A stretch of 64,000 nt of DNA. It comes from Penelope pileata (taxonomy: Eukaryota; Chordata; Aves; Galliformes; Cracidae). The DNA is taken from positions 1,761-65,760 of the forward strand of contig WBMW01003941.1 of assembly GCA_013396635.1 (NCBI GenBank), read 5' to 3'. The translations under genes and the position numbers were made by a program. The notes under the pieces are model-generated. The model was not told the DNA's origin. It saw only the letters and a program-made list of their open reading frames with translations, and ran no database searches. Of this stretch, positions 1 through 12,000 are shown piece after piece (the first letter of the stretch is position 1; every line of letters begins with the position of its first letter).

Positions 1-62
1 CCGGTCCCGGGCCGGAGGGCGCCCCGCCGCAACGCGCCCGCTGAGCCCGGCCCGGCCCGGCC
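1..62 (+). promoter_or_regulatory. RNF157: CpG-rich 5' leader of RNF157 (partial)
   Basis: Almost entirely G and C with many CpG dinucleotides, running straight into the RNF157 start codon. This is typical of a CpG-island promoter or 5' UTR. The window begins here, so the transcription start and upstream promoter are not visible. The ATG context has a G at -3 and a G at +4, which is a good Kozak match. Confidence 0.6.
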
Positions 63-3000
63 ATGGGGGCTCTGACCAGCCGGCAGAACGCAGGCGTGGA
101 GGAAGTGGACATCCCCGCTAATTCCGTCTATAGGTACCCCCCGAAATCCGGTAAGCTCGGGGGTCCCGGTGCCGCTCCGCGCTGGGTGGGGGGTGGGCAA
201 AGCACGACCTTGCTCCGGTTATGGGGTTCCCTCATAGTCTGCAGCCTCGCTGGGGTCGGGCATGCCCCTGTGTGCCCCAGTGCCCTCCCTGTGCACAGCT
301 CGGGGGGGCCAAAAATGCGGCTCTGGTGCTGGGAGCCGTGGGGCCGCGCGGGGACAGTGATCCCCCCGGGAATCTCCTTGGGGTGCCCCATCGTCAGGGC
401 CCCATCTCTAGCCCAGCCCCAACAACTTGGCTGAGTTGCTGCTACTTCCATTCCCTCATTATTTGCCTGTGGCTCTGAAAGCCGGCTTTCTTTTTGTCGC
501 TGCTCGCGATTTGGGTTTAAATTCCCGGGAGGATGCGGGAGGCTGCGGTCGGTGGGAGGGATTGGAGGGGACCCCTCCTTCCCCTCCGCTCTGCCCCATA
601 GCGGCCCCCCGGGCTCTGCCCTTCACCCCGCGGCTCCTCCACCTGCCTGGAGGCTCAGCGGGGATGGCTGTGCTGCTCGGGATCCGGCCCTGGCTCAAAC
701 CTTGTGCGTGACCTTGGAAAATGGGTCCCTCCCCTCTGTGCTTTGGTTTTCCCTGCAATGGAGCCGGGCTGAGCTGTTGGGGGGACACCGTGTGGGTGTC
801 CTGGGGGTCACGGTAATGATGTTGGGTGCTTGGGGGACACCGCATCAGAGCTGCAGAAATGGGGGTATCTGAGGATGATGCCTGGGAGCACCGTGCGGGT
901 GCATGGGGACGGCCGCAGGATTATTAATAGGTAACTATTTTGGTAGTTAATAGGATAAGGTAAATGCTTGGATCGTTAGCGCTGTGACAAATGACTTGCT
1001 AATTACAAATAAAGATCTCCTTGGGAAGAATTACAGCCAAACCCTGCCCTTGTCCTGAAAAACTGCGTGCAGGTGTTTTCTGCTTTGCTGGAGCTTGGCA
1101 GCAGGGCTGCAGGCACATCTGCAGGGGGGGCCTCGGGGGGTAGAGGCAGCGAATGCTGAGAGCCCTGGGGCTTCCCCAGCTCCTGCTTCTGCGTGGTCTC
1201 AAGGCCTTTGTCACCTTGGTGCCAGCTGCAGCTGGATGAGCCCCTCTGTGAGTCTGGCAGGATCCTCGTGTGCATTGAGGGGTTTGGTGTAGGGAGCCAG
1301 GGAGCATCGTCCCTGCCCCAGGGCAGCAATTGCACCCCGCTGAGCACCCCCAGGTGCACCTCAGCTGGCAGAGGACATCAGGCTGTGCTTATCCATAGCT
1401 TTCAGGGAGAAATTGAGGTTTTCAGGTGTGCTCAGTGGGGTCATCCCATTGGCAGAGCTGTGGGGTCCATCCTTGGGGCTGCATCCTCAGGGAGAGGGGC
1501 AGGAGGTGCTGGGGTGGCAGGAAGGGATGGGGCCATCTGCACTGAGCACAGCCTGGTGACCACAGGAGATTATGGCTGTCCTGCTTTTAAGCTGTCAGGG
1601 ATTTGCCTTTGGTGCTGCCAGCAGTGACCGCACTGAGCGCTTGTGGCAGCAGCCACCGGCCCAGGGATGGGGCGTGGGGCATCGCCCTGGCTGTGGGTCT
1701 GACAGTGGTGTGGCCGTGGCAGCCACTCCTTGTCCCCACCAAACATCTCCTTTTCTCATCCTGGGGCTCTCCATCTCCTCTGGGTGGGGTGCGAATAGGA
1801 TTAGTTAAGATCGTGTATTGAAGTGAAGGATTTGTTTCAGTGGCTCAAACCCATTTGTGGCAAAGGGAGAGTGAGACGGGGCTGTTTCATGGGGCTGTGG
1901 GGACAGCTGCAGGTCCCTGGGCTGGGGCAGGTCCCTGGTTTCACCCCGGATCCCTGGCTGAGGCTGATGCTCCTCCACAGGCAGGCAGTGGCTGGGGACA
2001 AAAGGAAGGGGACAGCCAGGTGGGGACACCCCGAGGGTTCCTGGGGCTGCGGGGCGAGGGCTGACGCAGCACTTCCTTGGCCAGGGCTTGGCTTCTCCTC
2101 CCTCCTCAGAGCGAATTTAATTGAGAACGAAATAACCCGCAGTGCGCAGCTCCCCGGTGCCAATGGAGAAACAGGGATCCCCGAGGCACGAGCACCCAGC
2201 CAGGGGCCAGAACCCAGTGTGGCCATTTCACCTGCTTTGGGGAGCAGGGCTGTGGCTGTACTGAAGCTGCAAATGGGCTCCAGTGTCCTGGGGCTGCATG
2301 AGAAGCACTGAGCCCTGCGAGGCCCAGGGGCTGCAGGCACCGAGGGCTCCAGGAGGACCCCGCTGCCTTCCCCAGGCCCTGTGCAAGGAGATGCTCAAGG
2401 AGAAAAAGGGCTGATGGCATTATCAGCACTGGCTGGTGCCTGGGCACGTCCTGCTGGCTGGGACGTGGGTTTTATTCCTCCTTTTAGGCAGCCGCTCTGC
2501 TCCCCTCGCTCCCAGCCGTCCCCGCACGCTCTCTGGGCCTCTGAAGTTTAAGCTCTCATTAAAGCTCAGCTCTCCCTGGGCGATGTAACTGTCCTTGACA
2601 GGCTCTCCTTCCCCTGGGGCAGGTGTTGGGGAAGGGATTATAATTAGTCCTTGGTCCTTGCAGCTGATACGGCTCTGCTCACCCTATGGGAGCTCCCAGC
2701 AAGCCATGGAGGGGGGCATTGCACGGGGCTGTGCTCTGTCTTTCAGCTTTCCCCCACTGCCTGGATGCTTCCTTCTAGGTTTGAACACCGCTTTTTTCCA
2801 CCTCCTCCTCTTGTCCGAAATCCGTGTCATGAAAAGCACAGGATGGCCCCGGTCCCCCCCCCCAGGGCTGTGCTTTGCTTCTTGGGTTTTTTCACACGGC
2901 TGCACCCTTCCTGGGGGAGGCACCTATAAATTATGCACGTGGAAAATGGGACCAGAAAGCAGCGGGCATCAATAATGGATGGTTGACTTTTCCTCACCGG

Positions 3001-6000
3001 AGCACTGCATTCTCACGTCCCCACACAGTCACTTTGGGTTAATTCTCCCTCCTGTCCCTGGACATGCTCTCCCCAGTGCCTCTCTGTGCTTTGGGTTCAC
3101 TTTTGGTATTTATGGTATTAAGGCTCAGGCAGGTGCTGCCTCAGCTGGCAGCCAGCTGCAGCCTCTGACTTCAGAGCCCAGAAGCAGAGCCGTGGCTCAG
3201 CCCTGAGCTGCTTGGAGCTGTGGATCTCAGCTCTGTCTGCGTGGCCATTTGGGGGATGAATGGGGGCACCCAGCTGGCTTCTTGCCCCTGATAACCCCCG
3301 GGGCTGTGGGAGCGGATCTGCTGCATGGGGCCGTGGCTGGAGGATGGCGGCTGCAGACTGGGAGAGGGCAGGGTGAAGCCGGTGGGAAAAGCACCACCAA
3401 AAAGGGTCACTTTGTCACCTCTGCCCATTCGTGTCCTGTGAACCTCCATCTGAAAGGCTTCGGGCGAGGTGGCCCTAGGGGACAAAGCCACTCTGTGCCA
3501 TCTGTGCCTTTGTGGTGGCATTGCTGCTGGGGGCTCCAGGAGCTCCGTGTGCCCCCTGCGCTCAGCCACGTTCTGTGTTTCCTCCCCAGGGAGCTACTTC
3601 GCCAACCACTTCATCATGGGAGGGGAGAAGTTCGACTCCACGCACCCCGAGGGTTACCTCTTCGGGGAGAACAGCGACCTCAACTTCCTGGGGAACCGCC
3701 CCGTCCTGGTAGGCACCGCGGGAGCAGCGCTGTCTGCTGTCTGTCCGTCTGCTGTCTGTCTTGCATGAGGGCAGAGCAAGATTGGAGCGGGCCCAGTGGA
3801 TTCTCTGATGTCTAATATAAAGGTTGGCCGCTTGCAGGCTGTCCCCTGCTGGTCCTGGTCTGTGTCCCCTCTCCAGCTGTCTGCCCACCTGCAGGACTGG
3901 AAGGCTGTTTCCATGCCCCTCCCTCTCTGAGCTCATGGGTGGATTTGTGAGTGGTTGGGAGCGCTATGGGGCAGAGCAGTGGGTGACATCTCCCTTGGTG
4001 CTGCTCTCCAAAGGATGGTTGCTGCCCTCCGTCAGACCTACATGCATTTTCCTACCCATGCAGCCTGGCAGGGACGTGCAAGAGCTGCTGTACACGTGGC
4101 CTAAAAACAGCAGCTGTGAAGAAGACAGTGAGGAGCGAGGGGCTGCCTTAGCATGATTCTTCCTTTCTCGCTTCCTCTTTGGGAGCTCCTTCTCCTCTCT
4201 CCTTTTGCAACGCTGCTGTGAGCAGTGTCTGAGCCGAGGTGGCACGGGGTGGGGACACACCGAGGTGCTGGCGTGGTGCTGGCATCACCTCGGATTGCAG
4301 GGTCTGCATTCAGGCTGGGGCATCACTGCCAACCTGCTGCTGAGCTCCAGCCTTCAAACTGCTGTGTCCATGGGGGAAAAGGCAGGGGCTGGTGTGCACC
4401 TCTGCTGCCCATCTCTCCTCTGCCCCTCTGCTGAGCCCCACAGCCTGCAGTGCTTTTCCTTCCAAGTGATGCTGGTAAACCAGCTCGGATCAGCTCCTTC
4501 CTGCGAGGTACAGGCAATGCGGTGCTTGCAGAGACAGCTGCCATGAGCAGTTTGGGTTCACGAAGGAGTTGTTGCGCCCTTGGTTCCTATATTCTAAAAA
4601 CCTGGTATTATTTTTATTCAATGGATTTTTACTAAAAAGAGGGAATTTGGGCCTTTTTGCTTGCAGCACCGGTGTGAGCAGTCCTGCCTGCCCAGCAGTG
4701 TGGGGATGGTGCCCGTGTGCCCCCTGGGGCTGGGTGCTGTGCTTGCTGCCTTTGGAAAGGAAGGAAATGGCCCCAGGGCTGTCCCAGCAGTGGAGTTTTG
4801 GTGTTGGCCAGGGCAGCGAGAGGGTCAGACGGTGAAAAATTCAAAAAGTGAGGAATTTGATGGCACCAGAGCTTTTCTGTTGAGTCAAGATGAGCTTTCC
4901 CACTCCAGACAGCTCAGCTTTTGGATGCTGCTCTCCATCCTGTCTGCTTCCCCAGGAGTGAACGCTCAGCATTCATGCCCTCACTCCAGCAGGGAGCACT
5001 GTGAAATCCTCTTGATTACAGTAAAAGCCTCTAAACTGCCCGCCACGCAGCTCCTGTGTCAGGAATCCTGACAGCAGACCGTCAGGAGCAGCAGGGAAGG
5101 CAAACGAACAGCTTGGAAACAGCAGAAAGAATTAATGCAGCATTGCAAATGAAATGGCATTGCTCAGGCTTAATTAGCACCGGCCCTGAGCAGCAGCGCA
5201 ATGCTCTGGGGCTGCTCTCCCCATGCTCAGGGGGAGGTTCGGGGTCATGGGGTGGGCAAGGGCAAGGGGACCTGCACGGTACCTGGGCACAGCATTGTGC
5301 CAGAAATAATTTAGGTATCTCTGATGCTGCCTCCAACCCTTTTCTGATGCTCCTCGGCTGTTATTTTGTGCGCTGAGCTGTTATTACGGAGACGCGGTTG
5401 GGCAGGAAATGTCGGAGAACACCAGTGCTTTTTGCTGGGGGATTTATTTTGGGTTCCTTTGATGTCCCCGAAGAGCTGAGAGCCTAATGTCTTGGAAAAT
5501 TTGTCCTAAATCCTCTCTAAGCTGTGCAGCTTGGGCGAACCATGAGATATCGCTGAGCTGCAGGGAGGTGCCGTGCCGGCACCCCGGGTGCTTCTGCCCC
5601 GGCGCAGGGGGTGGGGAAGGGTCTCAAATCTCTGCAGAGCTCAGTGAGCGTGGTGATGTGAAGACAGCCTGTGTCTGCTTGTAGAAAAATCCCAAGGAAT
5701 ATTTCTGAGGGTTATTTTTGAGTTTAACTGGAGCTGGCATGGACTAAATACCACTAGAGATGTGTGGACAGTGTTCTCGGAGGGAGTAAAGTGAGGGGTT
5801 TGGGGTTTTTTTTTTTGTTGGTTTTCAGCTTGATTTAAATCAAGGAGATGGGAAAAGTCCTCTAAATGCCCCTTTTGTGATTGTGCAAATCTGGCTTGCA
5901 AAACTTCATTCAAAAAACAAAAAACAAAAAACCCCAAACCACCAAAAAAGGGCCCACACATGGATGTGAAAGAGCCCAACGGTGACAACCGGATGGTTTC

Positions 6001-9000
6001 TGCAGCGAGAAATTTGCCTGCGACGCTTCCCCATTCTGCCCAGCCCAACCACCAGCACCCTCCTGGGACCCTAAATTTGTGGGGGTGGCCAAAAGGGCCC
6101 CCACAGGGGCTGGAAGGGGTGGTGTGGGTGCTCCTCCATCGCCCATCCAGGAGTGCTGCAGGGGGAGGATTGCACATTGGGTCTTGCACCCGTTGGTGCC
6201 AGGCAGCCCTGTGGGGCCGTGGGGTGTTTGGGGTATGGCAAGGTGCAAATGAGTGAGCAGATTGGCTTGCTTCATTATTGTGAATGGTGGAAATTGGATC
6301 GTGCCATGGTGTGGCTCAGCTCTCCAGCACTTGCTCCCTTTCAGCCACACCGGGCAATTCTGCAAGTGCCCGTGTAGTGCTCGTGACTCGTTACAAATCT
6401 CATTAACTCCAGATTAATGACTCAGCAGCCTTTTTCTCCTTCCTCAAGGGAAGGGAGAGGGTGGCAATTTCAAGGTGCCATGGATTAACCCTCAAAGCGG
6501 CCCCATGCCACCACCCACTCCTGATCCTGCAGGCTGAGCAGCTCCAGCCTGGGTTCAACCTGCCCATGGCTGCTGGGAGCAGAGCTGCAGGACCGAGAGG
6601 GACTAGAGAGGGACTGGGGTTCTGCTGCCCATGGGACCCTGCTGGCCATGGGGCCCTGCCTGTCCCCTGCCCATCCCCTGTCCCACTGAGCCCTGCAGCC
6701 CAGGGAAGGTGACAGTGACTTTCCCACGCGAGGGCGCCAGGGACGTGGGAAATGGGCACCGGGAGGGGCGAGGGGACCCAAGCAGCTGGGTTTGGTTACT
6801 TGGTCCCTGTCCTAAAGCATCAGTTAAACCCAATCCCCTTTGGCTTTTGCCATTGTCTGCCATCCCTGCTGGCACCCGGGGCCCTCGTGGCGCTTGGCAG
6901 CTGGCTGTCCCCTTGGCACGCGGTGACAGCTCACCAGCGAGCTGGGCATGAGTCCCAGCGTGAGCCACCCTGCAGCCTCTGTCACTCCATCACGTGTCTG
7001 CAGAGTCCCTGGAGAGCTCAGCCCACCTGGGAGACACCTGAAGAAGGGGCAGACATGAGGGGAGATGTCCCCGTGTCCCTCCTGATGCTTCCCATCTCCC
7101 TTGGGTGGCTGCCGTGCCAAGGAGGGGGAGTCCCCCGCTGCTGCAGTGTCCCCTCTCCTCTGCGGACCCCGTGGTGGCTGCAGGTGACACAGGAAGCACA
7201 AGGTCACCTTGTGAGGTAGCACAACACCTCTCCTCCCTCCCTTATAGCATTGCTGCCTGCCCCGTCGGCTCCTGCTGTGGGCACAGGGGCTGCTGGGGGC
7301 CCCGCAGCCCAAATCCCATTTATTGCTGGACAGAAACCAGGGGACTGGTGTCCGTTCTCTGCTGCTGGGCACAGCGCGAGCTCTGTGCTCCTCCTGCCCA
7401 GCCTCATCCATCAGCTCCGTGCTGCATCAGCAGGCTAAAAATACACAGCGGCTGCCAGCGCTGGCTGCTGGGGGGCAGGGGGCCCGGCCGTGTACCTTGA
7501 CCCCATTTCTGCTCATTCTACACCCAAAAGGGATTGAAACAGCCCCTCTCTGTGTGCTGGACCCCAGAAAGCTGTCCCTGCAGGGCGATGTCCCTGTTGC
7601 CACGCTGCTGGGTACCCGAGCGTGGATGCAGTGTCTGCTGTGGGTGGGGGAATGTGCCTGGGGGGTGCTGGAGTGCAGCCCCGTTGTGGGTGGGGTCTTT
7701 AAAGCTCCCATAGCTAATCAGCTCCCAGTGATTGCTGTTAATTAAAAGAGGCAGACTTGGGGGGGGAGGGAAAAGCCCTCGTGCTGGTGGTGTGTGGTGG
7801 TTCTGGGGAGGTGGCTGTGGGGGAGATGCCACTCTTCAGCACGGCTGTGTCCAGCCTGGGGGGCACGTTGCTGTCCTGGGGGCTGGCACGGGGCTGGTGG
7901 CAGCTTCACCATCGCAGCGGGACGAGGGCTGCGGCCATGTAACCCCCAACGTGCGTCCACCTTCACCCATGTCTCTCTCGTCCTAGTTCCCTTACGCTGC
8001 TCCACCTCCTCAGGAACCTGTGAAGACCCTCCGGAGCCTGATCAACATCCGCAAGGACACCCTGCGCCTCGTCAAGTGAGCCCCACGGCCCGGGGACGGT
8101 CCCCTCATCCCGCTAGAGGGGGACGGAGCCATCCCCGTCCCCTGCGGCCTGTCATGGGCGGCCTTCCCGCGCTAGGCCGCGCTCCCGGGCCGGCAGGATT
8201 AAGCAGGGCTTAGCGCTGCCTTTGAAGGATTTGCTTTTTCTTCCTGCCCTCTCCCCTGCTGAAGGCTTTGCCGGAGGGAGGCCGGGGGTTGAGGCTGGGC
8301 GGGGAGGTTTGGGATTAGGGCTGGCGACACTTCTCAGGCTGCAGCCTTGGCCTTGGGCCCGCTGCGCCCTCCTGGCGTGCCTCAGTTTCCCCCAGTGGAA
8401 AGTGGTCAGTCCCTAAAATCCTTTCGGTGGGTGATGAGGTGTCACGTCCCACCCATAAAGAGAGGGAAGGGATGACAGAAAAGTGTTTTTCGTTGGTCCT
8501 TTACACGAGGGGACCCAAACGGGATGGTGACTTCAGTGGCATCCCAAGGGCTGCCCACACCCTCTGTGCTCCCCAGGTGTTCGGAGGAGGTGAAGACCCC
8601 CGGGGAAGAAGTCAGCAAAGCCAAAGTGCACTACAATGTGGAGTTCACATTTGACACGGATGCCCGTGTGGCCATAACCATCTACTACCAGGCGAGCGAG
8701 GAGTTCCACAACGGGGTGGCAAGGTGAGGAGCCCCAGCCTGACACGTGTCCTCCCTGCACGGTGTGACACCCCCAGACAGGGCATGGGGCTCTGCAGGTG
8801 AGCTTGGAGCATCTCCGCTGCAGCGTCTCCCCTCCTTGGGCGTCGTGCCGAGGCTGCACGTGGGCTCCTCACCTCTGCAGGTCCATCCCCATCCCTGGCC
8901 CCATGTAGCTAAGGTCCCTGCAGCCACCGCAGCCTTTGTCCCAATCCTGTCTCACTTCCTGTTGTTCCCTCCATGTTGGAGCTGAGACCAGGTGAATTCA

Positions 9001-12000
9001 TTGCCCTGTCCCGTTCCCACCAGGTCACCTGCAGGGCTGTCACTGTGCACTGCCCTATGCTGGGCACCCCATGGATTATTTTAGCCCTTTTTAGGACTTC
9101 TTCTCCCAGCCCTGATACTCATCCCAGAGGGAAGCAGAGGATTTGCTCCACTTGCTCCCCTGTTCCTGGCATCTCCATAAGCCAGAGGTGCATGGGACTG
9201 GTGACACTGCTGACCCTGTCCTCTCTCCGAGGGACAGCTACATCCCCAGGGACACCAGCCTGCAGTCGGAGACTGTGCACTACAAGCGGGGCGTGTGCCA
9301 GCAGTTCTGCGTGCCCTCCCACACCGTCGACCCCTCCGAGTGGACCGAGGAGGAGGTGAGTGCTACCAGCTCACACTGTCCCCTGCAGCAAGGGGAAAAG
9401 GGTTGGATGCAGGACCCCTGTGTTTCAAAGCAGTGGTGGAAATGGCCCTAAAACACAGCGCTGGCTGGGAGCACCCACAAGAGCTCATTCTGTTTGGTGT
9501 AGTTGCAGCAAGGGGGTGTTTGCAAGGCCTGGGGCTGCAACTCAACAGTTGGGAGCTGCTCGGTCTGGATGGGAGATGAAGGCTCTCTCCTTGCTTCTCC
9601 TGAGCAAGCCTTTCCTCTGATCTGTTCGCAGCTGGGCTTTGACCTGGACCGGGAGGTGTTCCCCATGGTGGTGCACGCGGTGGTGGATGAAGGAGATGGT
9701 GAGAGAGGGGAAATCCATTTTCCTTGCTGCCCTGTGCTTTGCCAGCGCTGCCTGTGCTGGCACAGTGGTCAGGCAGCTCCTGCCCTTGTGCCATCCCCCT
9801 GCTCCTCGTGGGGACCTGTCCTCGGTGCCACCGTGGCTCTGTGTGCCCTCAGCCTGCCCACTCCTTGTGTCTTGCAGAGCACGCCGGGCACAGCCACGTG
9901 CTGCTGGCAACCTTTGAGAAGGTGAGTGTGGGGCTGGGGCCATCCTGCCCCCTCCCAGCCCCCAGCCAGAGCCTGGAGAAACCCCCTGGGGCTCAGGAAG
10001 GGGCTTGGGCTGCTCTGGGGCCACTGAAGGTGCAATGGGAGCGGTGGGGTGGTTGGGCACTTGGGCGTACCGGGGGAATCCCTGGGCAGTGTCCACCTCC
10101 GTGTTTTCTCCCCCAGCATGCTGATGGCACCTTCTGCGTGAAGCCCCTCAAGCAGAAGCAAGTGGTGAGTGTGCTGCGTCCCTGGGTGTCCCTATGGGTG
10201 CTGGTGGCACCCAGTGTCCCTGCTCCTCACCCTCTCCGTGCACTTCCAGGTGGATGGGGTGAGCTACCTCCTGCAGGAGATCTATGGCATTGAGAACAAG
10301 TACAACACGCAGGACTCCAAGGTACAGGACTTCCCTGTAGCATGGGTCAGGGTGCTCAGATGGGTCAGGGCACTCAGGTGTGAATAGGACAAGAACCTAT
10401 AGCATGGCACAGAGCTGCCTGGGGCAGTACAGAAGTTTGGAGCATTTTGTGTTTGTCTTGAAGCTGCTGGAGGCTGAAAGCTGAAGGCTTGTCCCTTGTC
10501 CCCACCCTTTGTTGTCCATGGGGATGGTTGTGGTGGCCAGATCTTGCTGGTGTAGGAGGGGACAGTGGGGTTCAACGTATTGCCCTGCTCCTGCCCTGCC
10601 ACATCTCAGCAGCACAAGGCTGGGGTGAAGGCTGCATCACTCTGTGCCAGCTCCCAGCAGGGGAGGTGTAGGGTCCCAGGGCTGTTATCTCAGAGAGCTC
10701 AAACCAGGGGCAGAAGTAGGATGGAGCACCAGGAGGATTCTTTTTGGGGCAGCCCTGTCCCATGGCAAGGACACAGGGCCAAGCAGCTCTGCTCTCTCTG
10801 CTGGGCAGGTCGCCGAGGATGAGGTGAGCGATAACAGCGCTGAGTGTGTCGTCTGCCTCTCGGACGTCCGTGACACCCTCATCCTGCCCTGCCGCCACCT
10901 CTGCCTCTGCAACACCTGTGCTGACACCCTGCGCTACCAGGCCAACAACTGCCCCATCTGCAGGCTGCGTAAGGGGGGATCCCACCCCATTTTGGGGTCT
11001 CGTGTTGTCCCTGGGAGAACCCTCAGGCTCCAACCCCGTGCACAGCGATGCTGGGAGATGCAGGGCTGCCCCTCCTAGAAATGGGGTGACTTTTGTGGGA
11101 TTTAGGGCTCCTTTGGAATGCACCAGTCCCAATTTTCAGCCCATCTTTCCTCCTCCCCCCAACTTTTCCCCTCTCTCCCAGCTTTCCGAGCCTTGCTTCA
11201 AATCCGAGCCATGAGGAAGAAGCTGGGGCCCCTCTCGCCCACCAGCTTCAACCCCATCCTCGCCTCGCAGACCTCTGACTCTGAGGAGCACTCGGTCAGC
11301 GCTCAGGAGAGCTTCGGGTGCCCCACCGGGGTGGGTTGGAAAGGGCTAGGGATGGATTTGGGGGGGGACAGGGGTTTTTAAATGCAAGCTGGGAATTGTG
11401 GGCAAAAATGCAGGCTGAAAATTGCGAAAAGTGCGCTAGGGGAAAGCACTGCCTTGCTTATGTAATAATGCCTGGTTGGGTGGAAGGGTTGCCTGTCTCC
11501 AGTTTTTGGATGCTCCCTGTGGTGTCCCCCTGGGAGCAGGGCTGTGGGGGGGCAACAAAACAACAGGGGGGGGCCTCACCTCATCTCCCCTTCCACAGTC
11601 CTCGGAGAACATCCCCCCGGGCTATGAGGTGGTGTCGCTGCTGGAGGCCCTCAATGGGCCGCTGACGCCCTCACCGGGTGCGGGGCCGCTGCGGGTGCTG
11701 GGGGAGGCCCCCCCCGGCGTGGGGTCGCTGCCCACCTACAGCAGCACGGGCCGCCTGCCCCCCCTGCGGGCCCTCTCGCCCCTCGAGCGGCTCTCGGACT
11801 GTGCCCCTCCGGGGCTCAAGCTGAAGAAAAGCCTCTCCAAGTGAGTGCTGTGGTGTGGGGGGTGCCTGGGGAGCTGTGGGGGGGTGACCCCTACTGTTCT
11901 GCTCCCCCATCCCGCAGGTCTGTCTCCCAGAACTCCTCCATCCTGCCCGAAGAGGAGGATGAGAAGTCGTGCACTGAGTCGGAGCCGAGGGTCTGCAGGA

